Shown here: piece by piece, positions 11,778-22,946 of the stretch
Position numbering within the stretch: the stretch's first letter is position 1
Layout of the letters: each line of letters opens with the position of its first letter
DNA from: Burhinus oedicnemus
Lineage: Eukaryota > Chordata > Aves > Charadriiformes > Burhinidae
Direction: 5' to 3'
NCBI GenBank assembly: GCA_008921705.1
Contig: VFFE01007789.1
Coordinates: 3,307,777 to 3,371,776, forward strand
Length of the DNA stretch: 64,000 nt
Translations under genes and position numbers: made by a program
The notes under the pieces: model-generated
Database searches by the model: none
Told to the model about the DNA's origin: nothing
What the model saw: only the letters and a program-made list of their open reading frames with translations

Positions 11778-14700
11778 ATTTGACCAGATGAAAATTGATT
11801 GGAACTGAGTACTTAAGTACAATGAATGTGAATAAACCATATTTGACTTCCAAACTTTCAGAAAGACATCAACATATTTTGTCTATTAATTGGTCTTTTG
11901 TACAAAATGCAGAATTTATTTATAATATAAATATCTATTTCTACAGCCATTCTATGTAGTTTGGTTTTAATTATTCATAGCCCCATCTTTTTCTCATAAA
12001 GTGAAAACAGAAAGCCTTAACGAGTAAATGTATGCAAACTATTCTTTGTTAGTCTTTCTGAACTGACCTGCTTCCCAAGTGTTAGTTCCGAGTTTATTTT
12101 TCAGTGAACTAATACCTGTCTGGAAGTCAAATAAGTAAATACAAGCATAATATTAGCTAGCCTAGATAAGAGACCCTTAAACAGTGCAACTAACAGGGCA
12201 AGATGGTTCAAAGAAACAAAAAAAAAAAAACAACAAAAAAACCACACGAGGAAAATCAAATCCTATTTTATACCTCTTTCAACTGTACTTAAAGGGAACA
12301 GTATATACTGTGGACCTAAATGCGTTTCTAGAATTTAGAGAGTACACATAGCAAACCAGGTTTCTAGATTACTCTGCCATTCAGTATACGACACAAAACA
12401 ATAAAGCTTCAAAATAATTAATAGTATGCTGTGGAAAACTACTGTTCTCCCATTATAAACTGATTATGACAAACGTGTTATGCCCCATTTGATTACTTTG
12501 CAGTGAGTCATCAGTCTAAATGTAAGCTTCTGAATAAATCACGACAAACAGGAGGTTAAAGGAATTCCTTCGTATCTCTAATGGGCACTAAAATTCTAAC
12601 AAGTGTATATATACAGTACTGGCAAAAGCAGGAGACAAGGGTGTTCCTCACAAGCACATCACATTTTTTTTCCCCTATATTGCATTCACCCAGTCTCTTG
12701 AAACATTTGGTTTGTGTTTGTATAATTAGTGTCTTTGAAGATGCTGCAAATGAAGACCAATGCCTCTCCTACGGTCAGCTCATAATTATGAGACAGAGGA
12801 AGTCAGTTCACAAAAGATACTAAATTCAGAAATGAATGTTAATTAGCTCCCAGAATCACAGAATACCCTATGTACAAAATAATAAAACAATATAGATTAT
12901 TATATAGCCACCAAATTGTATCTATAATCATTGACTAACATACAACTTAAAGCATGCCAAAAGGGGTATGGAGTGATATTTCACAAACTTCAGAAGGTCC
13001 AAAGGCCTTTTGCTGGCTACACCAATAAAAAGGCTGTTGATTCCCCTTCTTCCTCTCCTCCCCCCAGGTTTATGGGATTTTCAGCTCCATAAAGGATTAA
13101 CAAATACTACTGAGAGGCATGGAACAAACATACTTAGAATAATTCAAAAATACACTAAGTCGAAGGGAACCTAGAAATAACCTCACAAACGAACCACTGT
13201 CCTATCTCTAGGATAGCAAAAAGCTTTCTCCATTCATCATGGCCTGAAGTGGCACTGGAAGTAGACTACCCACATTTTACTTTCTATTCTTGCATGAATA
13301 TTCACATGAAGTTGAGACTTAACAGACAGGACTTAACAAAGAACACCCCACAGAATAGTGTGCACAATCATTCTTCTAAAAAGCAGAAATTTACATGTAC
13401 TAAGGCAGTGCAAGGAACTGATTCTTGCTCTCTCAAATATTGGATGATGGCTTTAAGACTTGGCCTACTTAAGCCACCAGTATTCATTTATAATCCTAGA
13501 TTGGAAACCTTATTTCCTGTTTGAATTTGACCTAAATTCATGAACAGTTTCAGATCACATTTTACTGTATAGACTATTCACCAAGGGGAAGACATTCCCA
13601 ACTCTGAATACTAAAATTATGAAAAAAAAAATATCTGAATAGCTTTCTCCAAGAAAGCTCACAAGAGCATACATTCTGGTGTGGAAATTTTTCTGACCTT
13701 TTGTTAAAGTGCTGATATTAAAAAACTCAGAAGATTTTTTTTCTTGCCGTTCTAGTCACTGAGCAGTTCAAATTTTCTCCCCTCTTTTCGCACACTGGTG
13801 ACTCCCAAGTGTTACCTGCAGGCTGTTTCTCAGACACGTGCACTCTATCCCCCTCTACAGCATTGCACTGCTGCACATCCACCATTTTTCATCACACAGA
13901 GCTCAGACATCCATGCTGCACACCTAGATTTGCATCGCATTCAAACTGACAAGCTGCTGTGGTTAATTTTTTTTTCCCCCCCTCCTTTTTTAAGGGTCAG
14001 TTTTACAGCAGGCCACCAATTATCAGAGATGAAGACGTAAAGAGAGCAATAATCTAAGAAGCCATGATATGTATTCTCTACTATTAAAGAACAATTTAAA
14101 TGAAGAAATCACATGGAAGCACAAAACCAAACATTCACCTATTGACTAACATCTCATTGCTTCAGCTTTGACTAAGAGCTTCCTGCAACAACCTATTTAG
14201 GTAAGACACAACAGATGAAAGTGTTCCTATAAAGCCCGTTGATAATGCTATATGTGTTAGAACATCATTTAACACTTCATCTATTAACTATTCAAAGAGA
14301 TAGACATCTTACAGATTATTTTTGTAACAATTTCCGTGCTATAAGCGTGACAAAAAATTACGTGAACTACACAGTTCTTGAAATAACTCTACCATTTCAT
14401 TCAATCTTCTTTTCAGTCCCTTTGTCATCTAACCCTTAACTAATTACTGTACTACTAGGTTTTCTGACATAATTTTTGCTAACTGCTGAGGGTCATTTCT
14501 AGTTACATGGCATCACATAGCTTGTCTGTTTCAGCAAAAAAAATTAGTCTTCCATTAGGCCTGATACAGAGCATGAACACTAAGATTGTGGCCACCTCTG
14601 TCTCCAACTCTGAAACAGATTCTGTTGCTGTTTCAGACTGTCAGAGGCAAATTCACTATTGATCTTGTACTATTCTTCCTTGCAAAAGAAGATAACATTG

Positions 14701-15405
14701 AAATTGGTTACAACGAAAAACAAGAGAGTCAGAATTAAACTTGAAATATAAACAGAGGAGAAAATTGGGTCAAGTATCAGTACCCTTTTTTAACTCCTCA
14801 GAGTAATTACAACTTACTGATACACAAATCTATTGTATAAGCAAACAGATACAATATAAAAATATTCAGTATTAAATACATCTGGAAAATCTGCATAGAA
14901 TTCCTAGAAAAGGGGCAAGAGGAATGAGCTCAGACTTAGAAGTGCCGCGTACAGTAATCGCCCATTAACGTTTATCTTGTCTTAAAAGACTATGCTGCTG
15001 AATTGCCAATCATATTTTTCACAGTTCTCAAAAGTTTTCTTTTCTTGTGTGATTAAATCACATTTTGTCACTTGGGCAAGTTAAACACAGGATATTCAAA
15101 AGGAAGACTTAGTCTCCACTGGGAATCTGACCAACTGGCAGGCTGGGAACATCCTTCTAGAAAGTGGCTCTTAATGAATGGATGTTTTCAAAAAAATCAA
15201 ACCACTACTCACGTGGTAATGACTGAGAATGTGGCAATTTCCACTCCGGTGGTCTGTGAAGAGCCACTTCCAGGCTTTTAAAGCCCGTTCAAGTATTGGA
15301 TCTGCAAGCTGAGGTAATGCAGGACACCACTTCCAAGTGATGGCTTAGTCAAAGCATTAGAGACTGATTACTTCCCTGTCACTTCTGCTGAAAAAGCTAA
15401 ACTAG

Positions 15406-15431
15406 CTATAAAAGAAGTGCCTCATACTTCA
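15406..15431 (+). promoter_or_regulatory. Candidate TATA box plus initiator
   Basis: CTATAAAAG at 15406-15414 matches the metazoan TATA consensus closely. A pyrimidine-TTCAG initiator-like site puts a possible +1 at A15431, 24 bases after the first T of the TATA box, at the near edge of the usual range. The following 56 bases end in an exact consensus 5' splice site. Known: TATA promoters with a short first exon are common in tissue-specific and secreted-protein genes. Inferred: this is the promoter of a small plus-strand gene. An 8-mer TATA match alone is expected about twice by chance in 64 kb, so the call rests on the combination. Confidence 0.3.
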
Positions 15432-15486
15432 GCAACAACTGCTGATCTTACAATACAAGCACACTGAATGCTACGTTTGACTGCAG
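15431..15486 (+). other. Candidate short first exon ending in consensus splice donor
   Basis: The segment lies between the initiator-like A15431 and an exact CAG|GTAAGA 5' splice site (junction 15486/15487). All frames that start upstream close quickly, but an ATG at 15468-15470 opens a frame that stays open through the donor (six codons, phase 1). Its Kozak context is weak. A plausible acceptor, TTTATTTTTATTTCAG|G, follows 575 bases later at 16061/16062. Spliced together, the six-codon frame continues into the downstream segment. I do not recognise any product. It may equally be a non-coding exon or a chance site. Confidence 0.25.
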
Positions 15487-15554
15487 GTAAGAAGTTCCCA
15501 TCTGAGAAGTAACCATGTTTCTAACCTTCAGATGGGAATCACAGTCAAGCAGCA
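15469..15554 (+). other. 86-nt imperfect hairpin overlapping candidate splice donor
   Basis: Three stems nest around one axis. TGCT (15469-15472) pairs with AGCA (15551-15554). GTTTGACTG (15475-15483) pairs with CAGTCAAGC (15542-15550), including one G-U. TTCCCATCTGA (15495-15505) pairs perfectly with TCAGATGGGAA (15528-15538). Between the second and third stems is an 11/3 asymmetric internal loop, and the apical loop is 22 nt. The size resembles a microRNA precursor, but the large internal and apical loops are atypical. The CAG|GTAAGA site falls exactly in the 11-nt loop. I do not recognise it as a known microRNA. Confidence 0.4.
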
Positions 15555-16061
15555 CGCTGAGAGCTTTGAGGGAACAGTAAATTCAGAGTCTGCACTTCTG
15601 GCACCTCAGTTTTATTCCTCCTTTATTTATCAAATATTCAGTAAAGGGCTGGGTTTCTAGTTTTGATGGCAGTATCTGAAATAGGATCGAGACAGATGTT
15701 TTCAAATTGCATATGGTGGATTACAAAGCACATAGTTTTTACTACCTTGTCATTATATTCCTGACAGAAGTAAGCACACTGCCAATGTTAAGTAAATTGT
15801 CTGCTATGAATAATCATTCAACAGCTAACCACAGGAAAAAAACACGTTATTAGAAGGACCAATGACTTTGTATCCGAGTAGCCTGTATAGTCATTTCGCT
15901 CAACACTGTTCTGAATTTTTACAAACCCTTATGTCTTTAAACAAAGATGACATAAGAAGTCTAAAGCTGAGTATCTTCAAGATGACAACTTAACTTATTC
16001 GCATCATGAAAAATTCTTTGCATAGTACCTTAAGGAAAAAAAGAGTTTATTTTTATTTCAG

Positions 16062-16137
16062 GAAAAACAGATCATGTGGAATCAAATACTCAATTCTTCC
16101 TATTAAAAGGGTTACCTACTACAAGGAGCAAGGCAAT
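16062..16137 (+). other. Candidate internal exon (weak)
   Basis: A good polypyrimidine tract and AG (TTTATTTTTATTTCAG|G, ending 16061) precede a segment that is open in two frames and is followed by AAT|GTATGG near 16136, a passable donor. One frame (part of a longer open frame from 16006) reads SCGIKYSILPIKRVTYY, loosely like a small cysteine-containing secreted protein. That is not the frame that continues from the upstream ATG. Product unknown; this could be chance sequence. Confidence 0.15.
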
Positions 16138-16944
16138 GTATGGGTTGTCCAGAAATGGACCTGTGTTCTTGTAAGGATTAAGTGGTTGACCCCAGATTTT
16201 TGTTTCATTTTTGTTTTAATAACTAATACAACAGTTCCAGACCCCTACTTCTTAACCTTTTCTTTCTCTAGTTCCGTATTGATAGTTTTGGTTCTATAGC
16301 TCAAAGAACTGCTAAGAGTCAGTTGCTTTATTGCTTCACTGCCTCTAAACAGGGACACCATGATTATATTTTTAAAAGCTGAATTTTTATTGGCAACTGC
16401 AAACCAGTATTAAGAATAGTTTCTATAATAACAGCACAAGAGACTACAGTGATGGGATATTGGCACCAAGGTAGGTGGAAGGGGGGTTGGTTTGGGAGAG
16501 GTATTTTTTTTTGGATGAATCTTATACCAGCAACCTTAACATAAGACAAATAGATAAGAACAGTACCAATCTCTAGCCAGGTATGGTTTTATAATACCTA
16601 ACTTATATTTCATTAAGTATTAGCATTTCTTACCCCCCAACATTTATCATTTTCCATTATAAATTCAATATAAGGACTAGCAATAATTCACCTGTACACT
16701 CTATTCAAGCGAAGAGAAGACAGGGCATTGAAGCTATTAAAATGACCCTACATTGAGAAAAAAATCTCAGTACTGAAATCACCTTTATGTTTCTACAGTA
16801 AAATCATTGTCAAAAGATCTTACTATTTGTCCAATAACAGATCAAAGAAACAAGCAAGCTCAAACTGAAATGCAAAACAAAGTAAAAAGTTACTTAAGTA
16901 TCTAAAGATGATAAATACTTTAGTAGGTCAAGGCAGGCGAATCT

Positions 16945-17268
16945 CCCCGTCTACCCCAACTCTCAAGTCCGCACCTGGAGTACTGCACCCAGCTCTGGGG
17001 TTCTCAGAGCAACAGTTTTAAACTGAAAGAGGGCAGATTTAGATTGACTATAAGGAATTTACACACATACAGAGTGAGGGTGATGAGGCACTGGAACAGG
17101 TTGCCCAGAGAAGTTGTGGATGCCCCATCCCTGGAAGTGTCCAAGGCCAGGTTGGATGGGGCTTTGGGTAACCTGGTCTAGCAAAAGATATCCCTGCCCA
17201 TGGAAGGGAGGTTGGACCAGGTGATCTTTAAAGATCCCCTCTGATCTAAACCATCCTATGATTCTAAC
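16945..17268 (+). mobile_element. CR1 LINE 3' fragment with internal deletion
   Basis: The segment begins in the ORF2 C-terminal region (CACCTGGAGTACTGCACCCA) and jumps from GCTCTGGGGTTCT straight to the GTTTTAAACTGAAAGAGGG block that normally lies about 250 bases further on, so an internal deletion is evident by comparison with the 38150-38836 copy. It continues through GAGGCACTGGAACAGGTTGCCCAGAGAAG and ends in CCATCCTATGATTCTAA, the CR1-type terminus, near 17268. It is 5'-truncated, as CR1 copies normally are, and cannot code. Confidence 0.92.
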
Positions 17269-18057
17269 AGTAAAAAGCTAGGCTTGAAGTATGATCATTC
17301 TTGACAAATCAAAACAGTTGAATGACTATTTCCTTAATTTGCAATATAAAACAATTTGCTTCCTAGCATAAATACATACTTTCTGTCTACATTTTACTCA
17401 TTTAAACATTTATAAAAATAATCATATATGGAAAAAGAGCAATCTCTCGCACAGGAGTGCTTCAGATAACTAAAAATATTTTCTAGATATACCTTTACAA
17501 GATACGTGGGACTAAAATCTCATGTTTAATTCTTTCGAAAGCAAGTGATACTTCAAATGTCAGGATTACATTTCACATGTAATTGTGTCATCCACTGTGT
17601 CTGCAGCACAAAAAAGTTTATGCCATGCATGTTTTTCCACTCATTGGAAAACCATACGGTAATTTGGCATGTAAATTAAGGATACAACTGGACTTGCTGG
17701 GTGTCTTCTATATATGTAATGGGCAGAGAATTCAGGCTTCAGAGGTAGAAAGTTCAAATTTTTTTTTTTCTTTTACATCTCACAACATCCTTATGGTATC
17801 TGAACCACAAGAGGAAAAACTGAATACCTATCTGCTGTGGCACCTAACAAATGAACATCTATCAGCAGCGTGAGCTCTCCTGATGGAAAATACTTGAGAA
17901 GTAGAATGGACCAGCGCTGCGAACAGTAATTCCAACAGGAAACTGGGAGATTCCAGTGAAATCTCCCCCACTCCTAGAATCATAGAATCACCTAGGTTGG
18001 AAGAGACCTTTAAGATCATTGAGTCCAACCATAAACCCAACACTGCCAAAACCACCA

Positions 18058-19980
18058 CTAAACCACGTCCCTCAGCACCATGTCTACCCATCTTTTAAAT
18101 ACCTCCAGGGATGGCAATTCCACCACTTCCCTGGGCAGCCTGTTCCAATGCTTCACAACCCTTTCTGTGAAGAAATTTTTCCTAATATCCATCCTAAACC
18201 TCCCATGGCACAACTTGAGGCCATTTCCTCTTGTCCTATCGCTTGTTACTTGGGAGAAGAGATCAACCCCCACCTCCCTACAACCTGTTTTCAGGTAGTT
18301 ATAGAATGTGATAAGGTCTTCCCTGAGCATCCTTTTCTCCAGGCTGAACAACCCCAGGTCCCTCTGCCGCTCCTCATAAGCCCTGTGCTCTAGACCCTTC
18401 ACCAGCTTCATTGCCCTTCTCTGGACACGCTCCAGCACCTCAATGTCTTTCTTGTAGCGAGGGGTCCACAACTGAACACAGTATTCGAGGTGGGGCCACC
18501 ACCAGTGCCGAGTACAGGGGGACGATCACTTCCCTTGTCCTGCTGGCCACACTATTCCTGATACAAGCTAGGATGCTATTGGCCTTCTTAGCCACCTGGG
18601 CACACTGCTGGCTCATATTCAGCTGACTGTCAACAAACCCCCCCAGGTCCTTTTCTGTGGGCAGCTTTCCAGCCACTCTTCCCTAAGCCTGTAGTGCCAC
18701 ATGGGGTTGTTGTGACCCAAGTGAAGGACCTGGCACTTGACCTTGTTGAACTTCATACCATTGGCCTTGGCCCATCGATCCAGCCTCTCCAGATCCCTCT
18801 GCAGGGCCATCCTACCCTCAAGCAGGTCGACACTCCCACCTAACTTGGTGTCATCAGCAAACTTACTGAGGGTGCACTCGATCCCCTCATCCAGGTCATT
18901 GATAAAGGTATTAAACAGAACCAGCCCCAATAATGAGCCCTGGGGAACACCACTTGTGACAAGCCACCAACTGGATTTAACTCCATTCACCACAACTCTT
19001 TGCGCCCAGCCTTCCAGACAGTTTTTGACCCAGCAAGAGTATACCCATTCAAGCCATAAGCAGCCAGTTTATCAAGAATGTTGTGGGAAACAGTGTCAAA
19101 GGCTTTACTAAACTCCAGGTAGACCACATGCACAGCCTTTCCCTCATCCACCAAGTGGGTCACCTTGTCATAGAAGGAGATCAGGTTAGTCAAGCAGAAC
19201 CTGCCTTTCATGAACCCATGCTGACTGGGCCTGATCACCTGGTTGTCCTGCACATGCCGCATAATGGCACTCAGGATGATCTGCTCCATAACCTTCCCCA
19301 GCACTGAGGTCAGCCTGACAGGCCTGTGGTACCCCAGATCCTCCTTCCAGCCCTTCTTGTGGATGGGCATCACATTTGCTAACCTCCAGTCAATAGGGAC
19401 CTCCCCAGTTAGCCAGGACTGCTCATAAATGATGCAAAGTAGCTTGGTGAGCACTTCCACCAGCTCTCTCAGTACCCTCGGGTGGATCCCATCTGGTCCC
19501 ATACACTTGTGTATGTCTCAGTGGTGTAGCAAGTCAATCACCATTTCTGCTCCCTGTCCCTGTCTTCCAGCTCAGGGGGCTGGGTACTCCGAGAACAACT
19601 GGTCTTACTGTTAAAGACTGAGGCAAAGAAGCCATTAAGTACCTCAGCCTTTTCTTCATCCTTTGTCACTATGTTCCCACCCCTGTCTACTAAAGGATGG
19701 AGATTAGCAACAAAAGGAGTAAGGGTAATGTATTTATAGAAACTTTTTTTATTGTCCTTAACATCATAAGCCAGGTTAAGTTCTAGTTGGGCTTTGGCCC
19801 TTCTAATTTTCTCCCTACATAGCCTCACAGCATCTTTGTAGTCCTCACGAGTGGCCTGCCCTTTCTTCCAAAGGCCATAAACTCTCCTTTTTTTCCCTGA
19901 GTTGCAACCACAGCTCTCTGTTCAGCCAGGCTGGTCTTTTTTCCCTGACAGCTCATTTTTCGGCACATGGGGTGGCCTGC
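18058..19980 (-). pseudogene. CR1 ORF2 reverse transcriptase and C-terminal region, decayed
   Basis: Read on the minus strand, RT blocks appear in the right order but in changing frames. The pre-RT linker is in two frames (around 19980-19540). GPDGIHPRVLREL, the HKKG region, QHGFMKGR and VVYLEFSKAFDTVSH (motif A) lie in 19502-18987. GVPQGS (motif B) and [10 protein letters not shown] (motif C) lie in 18993-18619. The thumb and C-terminal region [16 protein letters not shown] to [14 protein letters not shown] lies in 18471-18058. Motif C keeps both aspartates. Motif A reads LEFSKAFD, where CR1 and related elements have LDFSKAFD, so the first catalytic aspartate is replaced by glutamate. With about six frame changes over the whole ORF2 this copy cannot supply RT activity. 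Confidence 0.94.
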
Positions 19981-20800
19981 TCCTGTGCCTTTAAGACTTC
20001 CTTCTTGAAAACTGTCCAGCCTTCCTGGACTCCTTTGCCCTTCAGGAATACCTCCCAAGGGACTCTGTCAACTAGGCTCCTGAATAGACCAACGTCTGCC
20101 CTCCAGAAGTCCAAGGTGGCAGTTCTGCTGACCCCCCTCCTTACTTCTCTAAGAATTGAAAACACTGTCATTTCATGATCACTATGTCCAAGACAGCGTC
20201 CAACCATCAGATCCTCCACAAGTCCTTCTCTGTTTACAAACAACGGGTCCAGCAGGGCACCTTGCCTAGTTAGCTCCCTCACCAGCTGCGTCAGGAAGTT
20301 ATCCTCGACACACTCCAGGAACCCCCTAGACTGTTCCCTTTCAGCTGTATTGTATTCCCAGCAGGTATCTGGTAGGTTGAAGTCCCCCACAAGTACAAGA
20401 GCTAGCGATCTTGAGACTTCTCCCAGCTGTTTATAGAATATTTCATCTGCCTCTTCATCCTGACTGGGCGGTCTGTAACAGACTCACACCACGATGTCTG
20501 CCTTGTTGGCCCTCCCGCTGATTCTTACCCATAGACACTCAACCCTATTGTCACCATCATTTAGTTCTAGACATTCGTAACACTCCCTAACAAACAGGGC
20601 TACCCCACCACCTCTCCTTCCTTGCCTATCCTTTCTGAAGAGTTTATAGCTGTCCATAGCAGCACTCCAGTCATGCGAATCACCCCATCACGTTTCCGTG
20701 ATGGTGACTACATCATAGTTTTCCTCCTGGACAATGGCTTCCAGCTCCTCCTGTTTGTTGCCCATGCTGCGTGCATTAGTTTAGAAGCATTTCAGTTCAG
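19953..20800 (-). pseudogene. CR1 ORF2 endonuclease domain, decayed
   Basis: One reading frame runs from about 20800 to the stop at 19955-19953 and encodes the apurinic/apyrimidinic-type endonuclease that nicks target DNA. Visible motifs are TNARSMGNKQEELE near the N terminus, TITET, CYRPPSQ, the catalytic-region GDFNLPD (codons from about 20390) and the terminal GHSDHEM motif with its conserved Ser-Asp-His. Three in-frame stops break it: TAA at 20783-20781, TGA at 20690-20688 and TGA at 20486-20484. After the SDHEM motif the frame is lost by an indel near 19970, where the following ORF2 residues continue in another frame. The N-terminal metal-binding Asn is retained, but the domain cannot be made as one protein. 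Confidence 0.93.
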
Positions 20801-22546
20801 CTATTGGTCCTACCACCTTTTTACTGGGAGAAGCCGTAATTCCTACCTGATCTAGGAAATAGATTAGGACTGACTGCTGTTATGCAGTCTAGTATTTGGA
20901 TTTAGCTCACTAAAATCCACCAGTTCTTGCCCATTTAAATTTAGTTTGGTAATTAAGTATTTTAAGTACTTAAATAATATGCCTTTCAAAACAAAGTTTT
21001 AAGTAGCATTACAATATCAAATAACTATTTTTATCTGCTCTTCTTTTCATTACTTTTATATTAAATCACCAGATCCTGTTAGCTTTCATACTGAACTCTC
21101 CAAAGTTTGCCCAAGTCTCTCAGCTGTGCTACATTACAAGTTTTACACTTAATTTTCCTGAAATTCACATTTTCCCTTGCATGGTACTCTGCTCTAGCAC
21201 TACTGCATCAGGAAACCATGGAAGAGTATTAGTTGACCAAAGACAGGAGAATGGGGAAATCTCTGCAAGTCTGTACTTATTTACAGTACCCTTTTCTTTC
21301 AAGTGAATTTGTATTAATTTAACATAGCTCTAAAGGGGAAAAGAATATGGAGAAAGTTAATAAACACTACCTTAGTTACAGAGATTTCAGAAATTTGAGA
21401 GAGAATTAGAAGATAAACTTAAAATTTCATACCACACTAAAACCCACAGATGAAGACCAGAAGAAACAGAGATGATTAGAACAGAAGGCATAAGTACTCA
21501 TCATCTTTGGAAGCATAATAAGTAGAGCCACTTTTTGCATAAAAGTTGTTCTGGGTTCTTTGTTTTTTTTAATTTTCCTTAGACTCACATAGCAATTATT
21601 ACCTCTCAAGCATCACTTGTTACCACCCTGCTGCTGAAAAGCAGCTAAGAAACAGCATGTCTGGTAACATAAAGTGACCAGCCACCACATAAACAATACT
21701 ATGTTTCCAAATATGATTTTCTCACTTCTCATAAATAACTGCTTTTCATTCCTTTCAATCTTTGGTGTTTGAAGGTATCCTTGCTTCACTTCTGAAAACT
21801 CCCTGCTGCTGGGAGGTTCTATTTCTATCTATAATTACCATTCCATAATTGCTCTAAAGAAATGACATCTGTTGCTGCTCATTACCATTTCTTATTGCTG
21901 TCTATTTCTTATGCATTTTGAAAGCATCTTTGATTGTGTAATCATTAAAGGGTTTTGGGGTCTTCTGCAAGAGAGCATCAAATCAGATAAAGATTATAGC
22001 CAAGTCTCTTGCAAATTAAGGTGTCTGGTACATCTGAGAATTTAAAGAGGAGTTTAAAGGGATTTTAGGAGTCTTTTGTTTGAATTTCATATACTACCGT
22101 CCTTTTTTTTTTTTTATTCCCCTTATACATGGATACAAAAGAGCACCTGAAGGAGAAGGAATCCAAAGGCTGAGCAGCAGAGGCTGATGAGCAATATCCC
22201 TCCATCAGGCACTAACTGGCAATCTTCTCAGCGCTGGCACTGCAGTAGCAGGGGACCACGACATTTCCAGCATGCCAATGTGCTCCACACAGCTGTCCTA
22301 CCAGAAAGGAGGTATTTACTGCCCAGTTCATTAGTGTTAATCTAACTTGTTGGACTAACCAAATGATTAAGTGGGCACAGCGTTCTCTAATAAGTACACT
22401 CACTCATTTAACATGTACGTTGTTGCCACTTAATCTTTTACTTCAACTTCTAACTACTCTTTCCCATTTGATTTAGCCATACAATACTTCCTCAGGGTTT
22501 ATTTTTATCCCAAATTCTACATGCAACATGCTTGGCTTCTCAGGGT

Positions 22547-22638
22547 TTTTTTTTTTGGTTGGGTTTCAGGTTTTGGGTGGTTCGGGGTTTTTGTTTTGGT
22601 TTTGTTTTTTTTTGTTGGTTGGTTTGGGGTTGGTTTTT

Positions 22639-22669
<31 letters not shown>
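22547..22669 (+). repeat. GT-rich tract ending in a G28 homopolymer
   Basis: A T10 run opens the tract. GGTTGGG, GGTTTTGGG, GGTTCGGGG, TTTTGGTTTTG, GGTTGGTTTGGGGTTGG units follow, ending in 28 consecutive guanines (22642-22669). It has strong potential for stacked G-quadruplexes on the plus strand. The GGTTTTGG units resemble telomeric repeats of some ciliates only superficially; they are irregular and not vertebrate TTAGGG. The length of the homopolymer in the assembly may be inaccurate. Confidence 0.85.
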
Positions 22670-22893
22670 TTTTTGCTGTAAATTATCAGCTAGAGTTTTC
22701 CTTCTGTTGTCTTAACTTCCCCCTCCCTTCAGCAGCCCCTTCAGGTGGGCTTTGTTAGCTCTTAAGTACTTTAAACTCCTCAGCTACTAAGTATTTCTCA
22801 ATGGCTACAGTTACCCAATTCAAATGCTTGTTGAAAGCTTTAGTAAAAACAGATACCACTTCCAACATACACGTCGTATTGGAATAATTTTCC

Positions 22894-22946
22894 TGGGTTG
22901 TTGGTTTGGTTTTTTGTTGATTTGGGGTTGTTTGGGGTTTTTTTTG
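22894..22946 (+). repeat. Second GT-rich low-complexity tract
   Basis: GGGTTGTTGGTTTGGTTTTTTGTTGATTTGGGG-type sequence ends in T8, with five G-runs of two to four. It lies 225 bp after the G28 tract and has the same strand bias. Confidence 0.8.

Larger units (their letters stand above)
7536..15400. other. Single-copy AT-rich DNA, no gene recognised
   Basis: No domain, transposon or RNA gene recognised over about 7.9 kb. Short features are a G-rich patch near 8887-8903, the GT/C21 tract at 10353-10402, a 13-bp perfect tandem duplication at 11752-11777, and an A-rich stretch at 12213-12243. Short open frames (for example 10777-11139) encode compositionally ordinary sequence without a recognisable motif. 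Confidence 0.55.
17974..20870 (-). mobile_element. Near ORF2-length CR1 LINE (5'-truncated)
   Basis: On the minus strand the element begins around 20870, just upstream of the first conserved endonuclease residues. It runs through the AP-type endonuclease, the reverse transcriptase and the C-terminal region, and ends with the CR1 3' terminus GATTCTATGATTCTAG at 17989-17974. At about 2.9 kb it covers nearly all of ORF2 but lacks ORF1 and the 5' UTR. Known: CR1 is the dominant avian non-LTR retrotransposon, transposes by target-primed reverse transcription, and most copies are truncated to a few hundred bases. This copy is therefore unusually long. It is defective: three stops lie in the endonuclease frame, several frame changes in the rest, and an RT active-site residue is altered. 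No poly(A) tail is expected for CR1. Confidence 0.95.

Noticed and set aside
13774..14040. Possible LINE RT YADD-type motif near 13.8 kb (FAHTGDSQV, then an 80-codon frame)
   Set aside because: The resemblance needs an insertion inside the catalytic motif and is not supported by neighbouring RT blocks.
16006..16299. 97-codon frame with a faint chemokine-like pattern (SCGIKYS, IKRVTYY)
   Set aside because: Cysteine spacing does not fit the CC or CXC chemokine fold, the downstream TKRG and WV.K regions are absent, and the frame conflicts with the one continuing from the candidate first exon.
18019..19428. Plus-strand open frames of 60-124 codons inside the CR1 element
   Set aside because: Antisense shadows of the minus-strand ORF2; the minus strand carries the endonuclease and RT motifs.
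22521..22758. Frames rich in Phe, Gly, Val and Trp near 22.5 kb
   Set aside because: They are translations of the GT-rich tract and G28 run, not protein-coding sequence.
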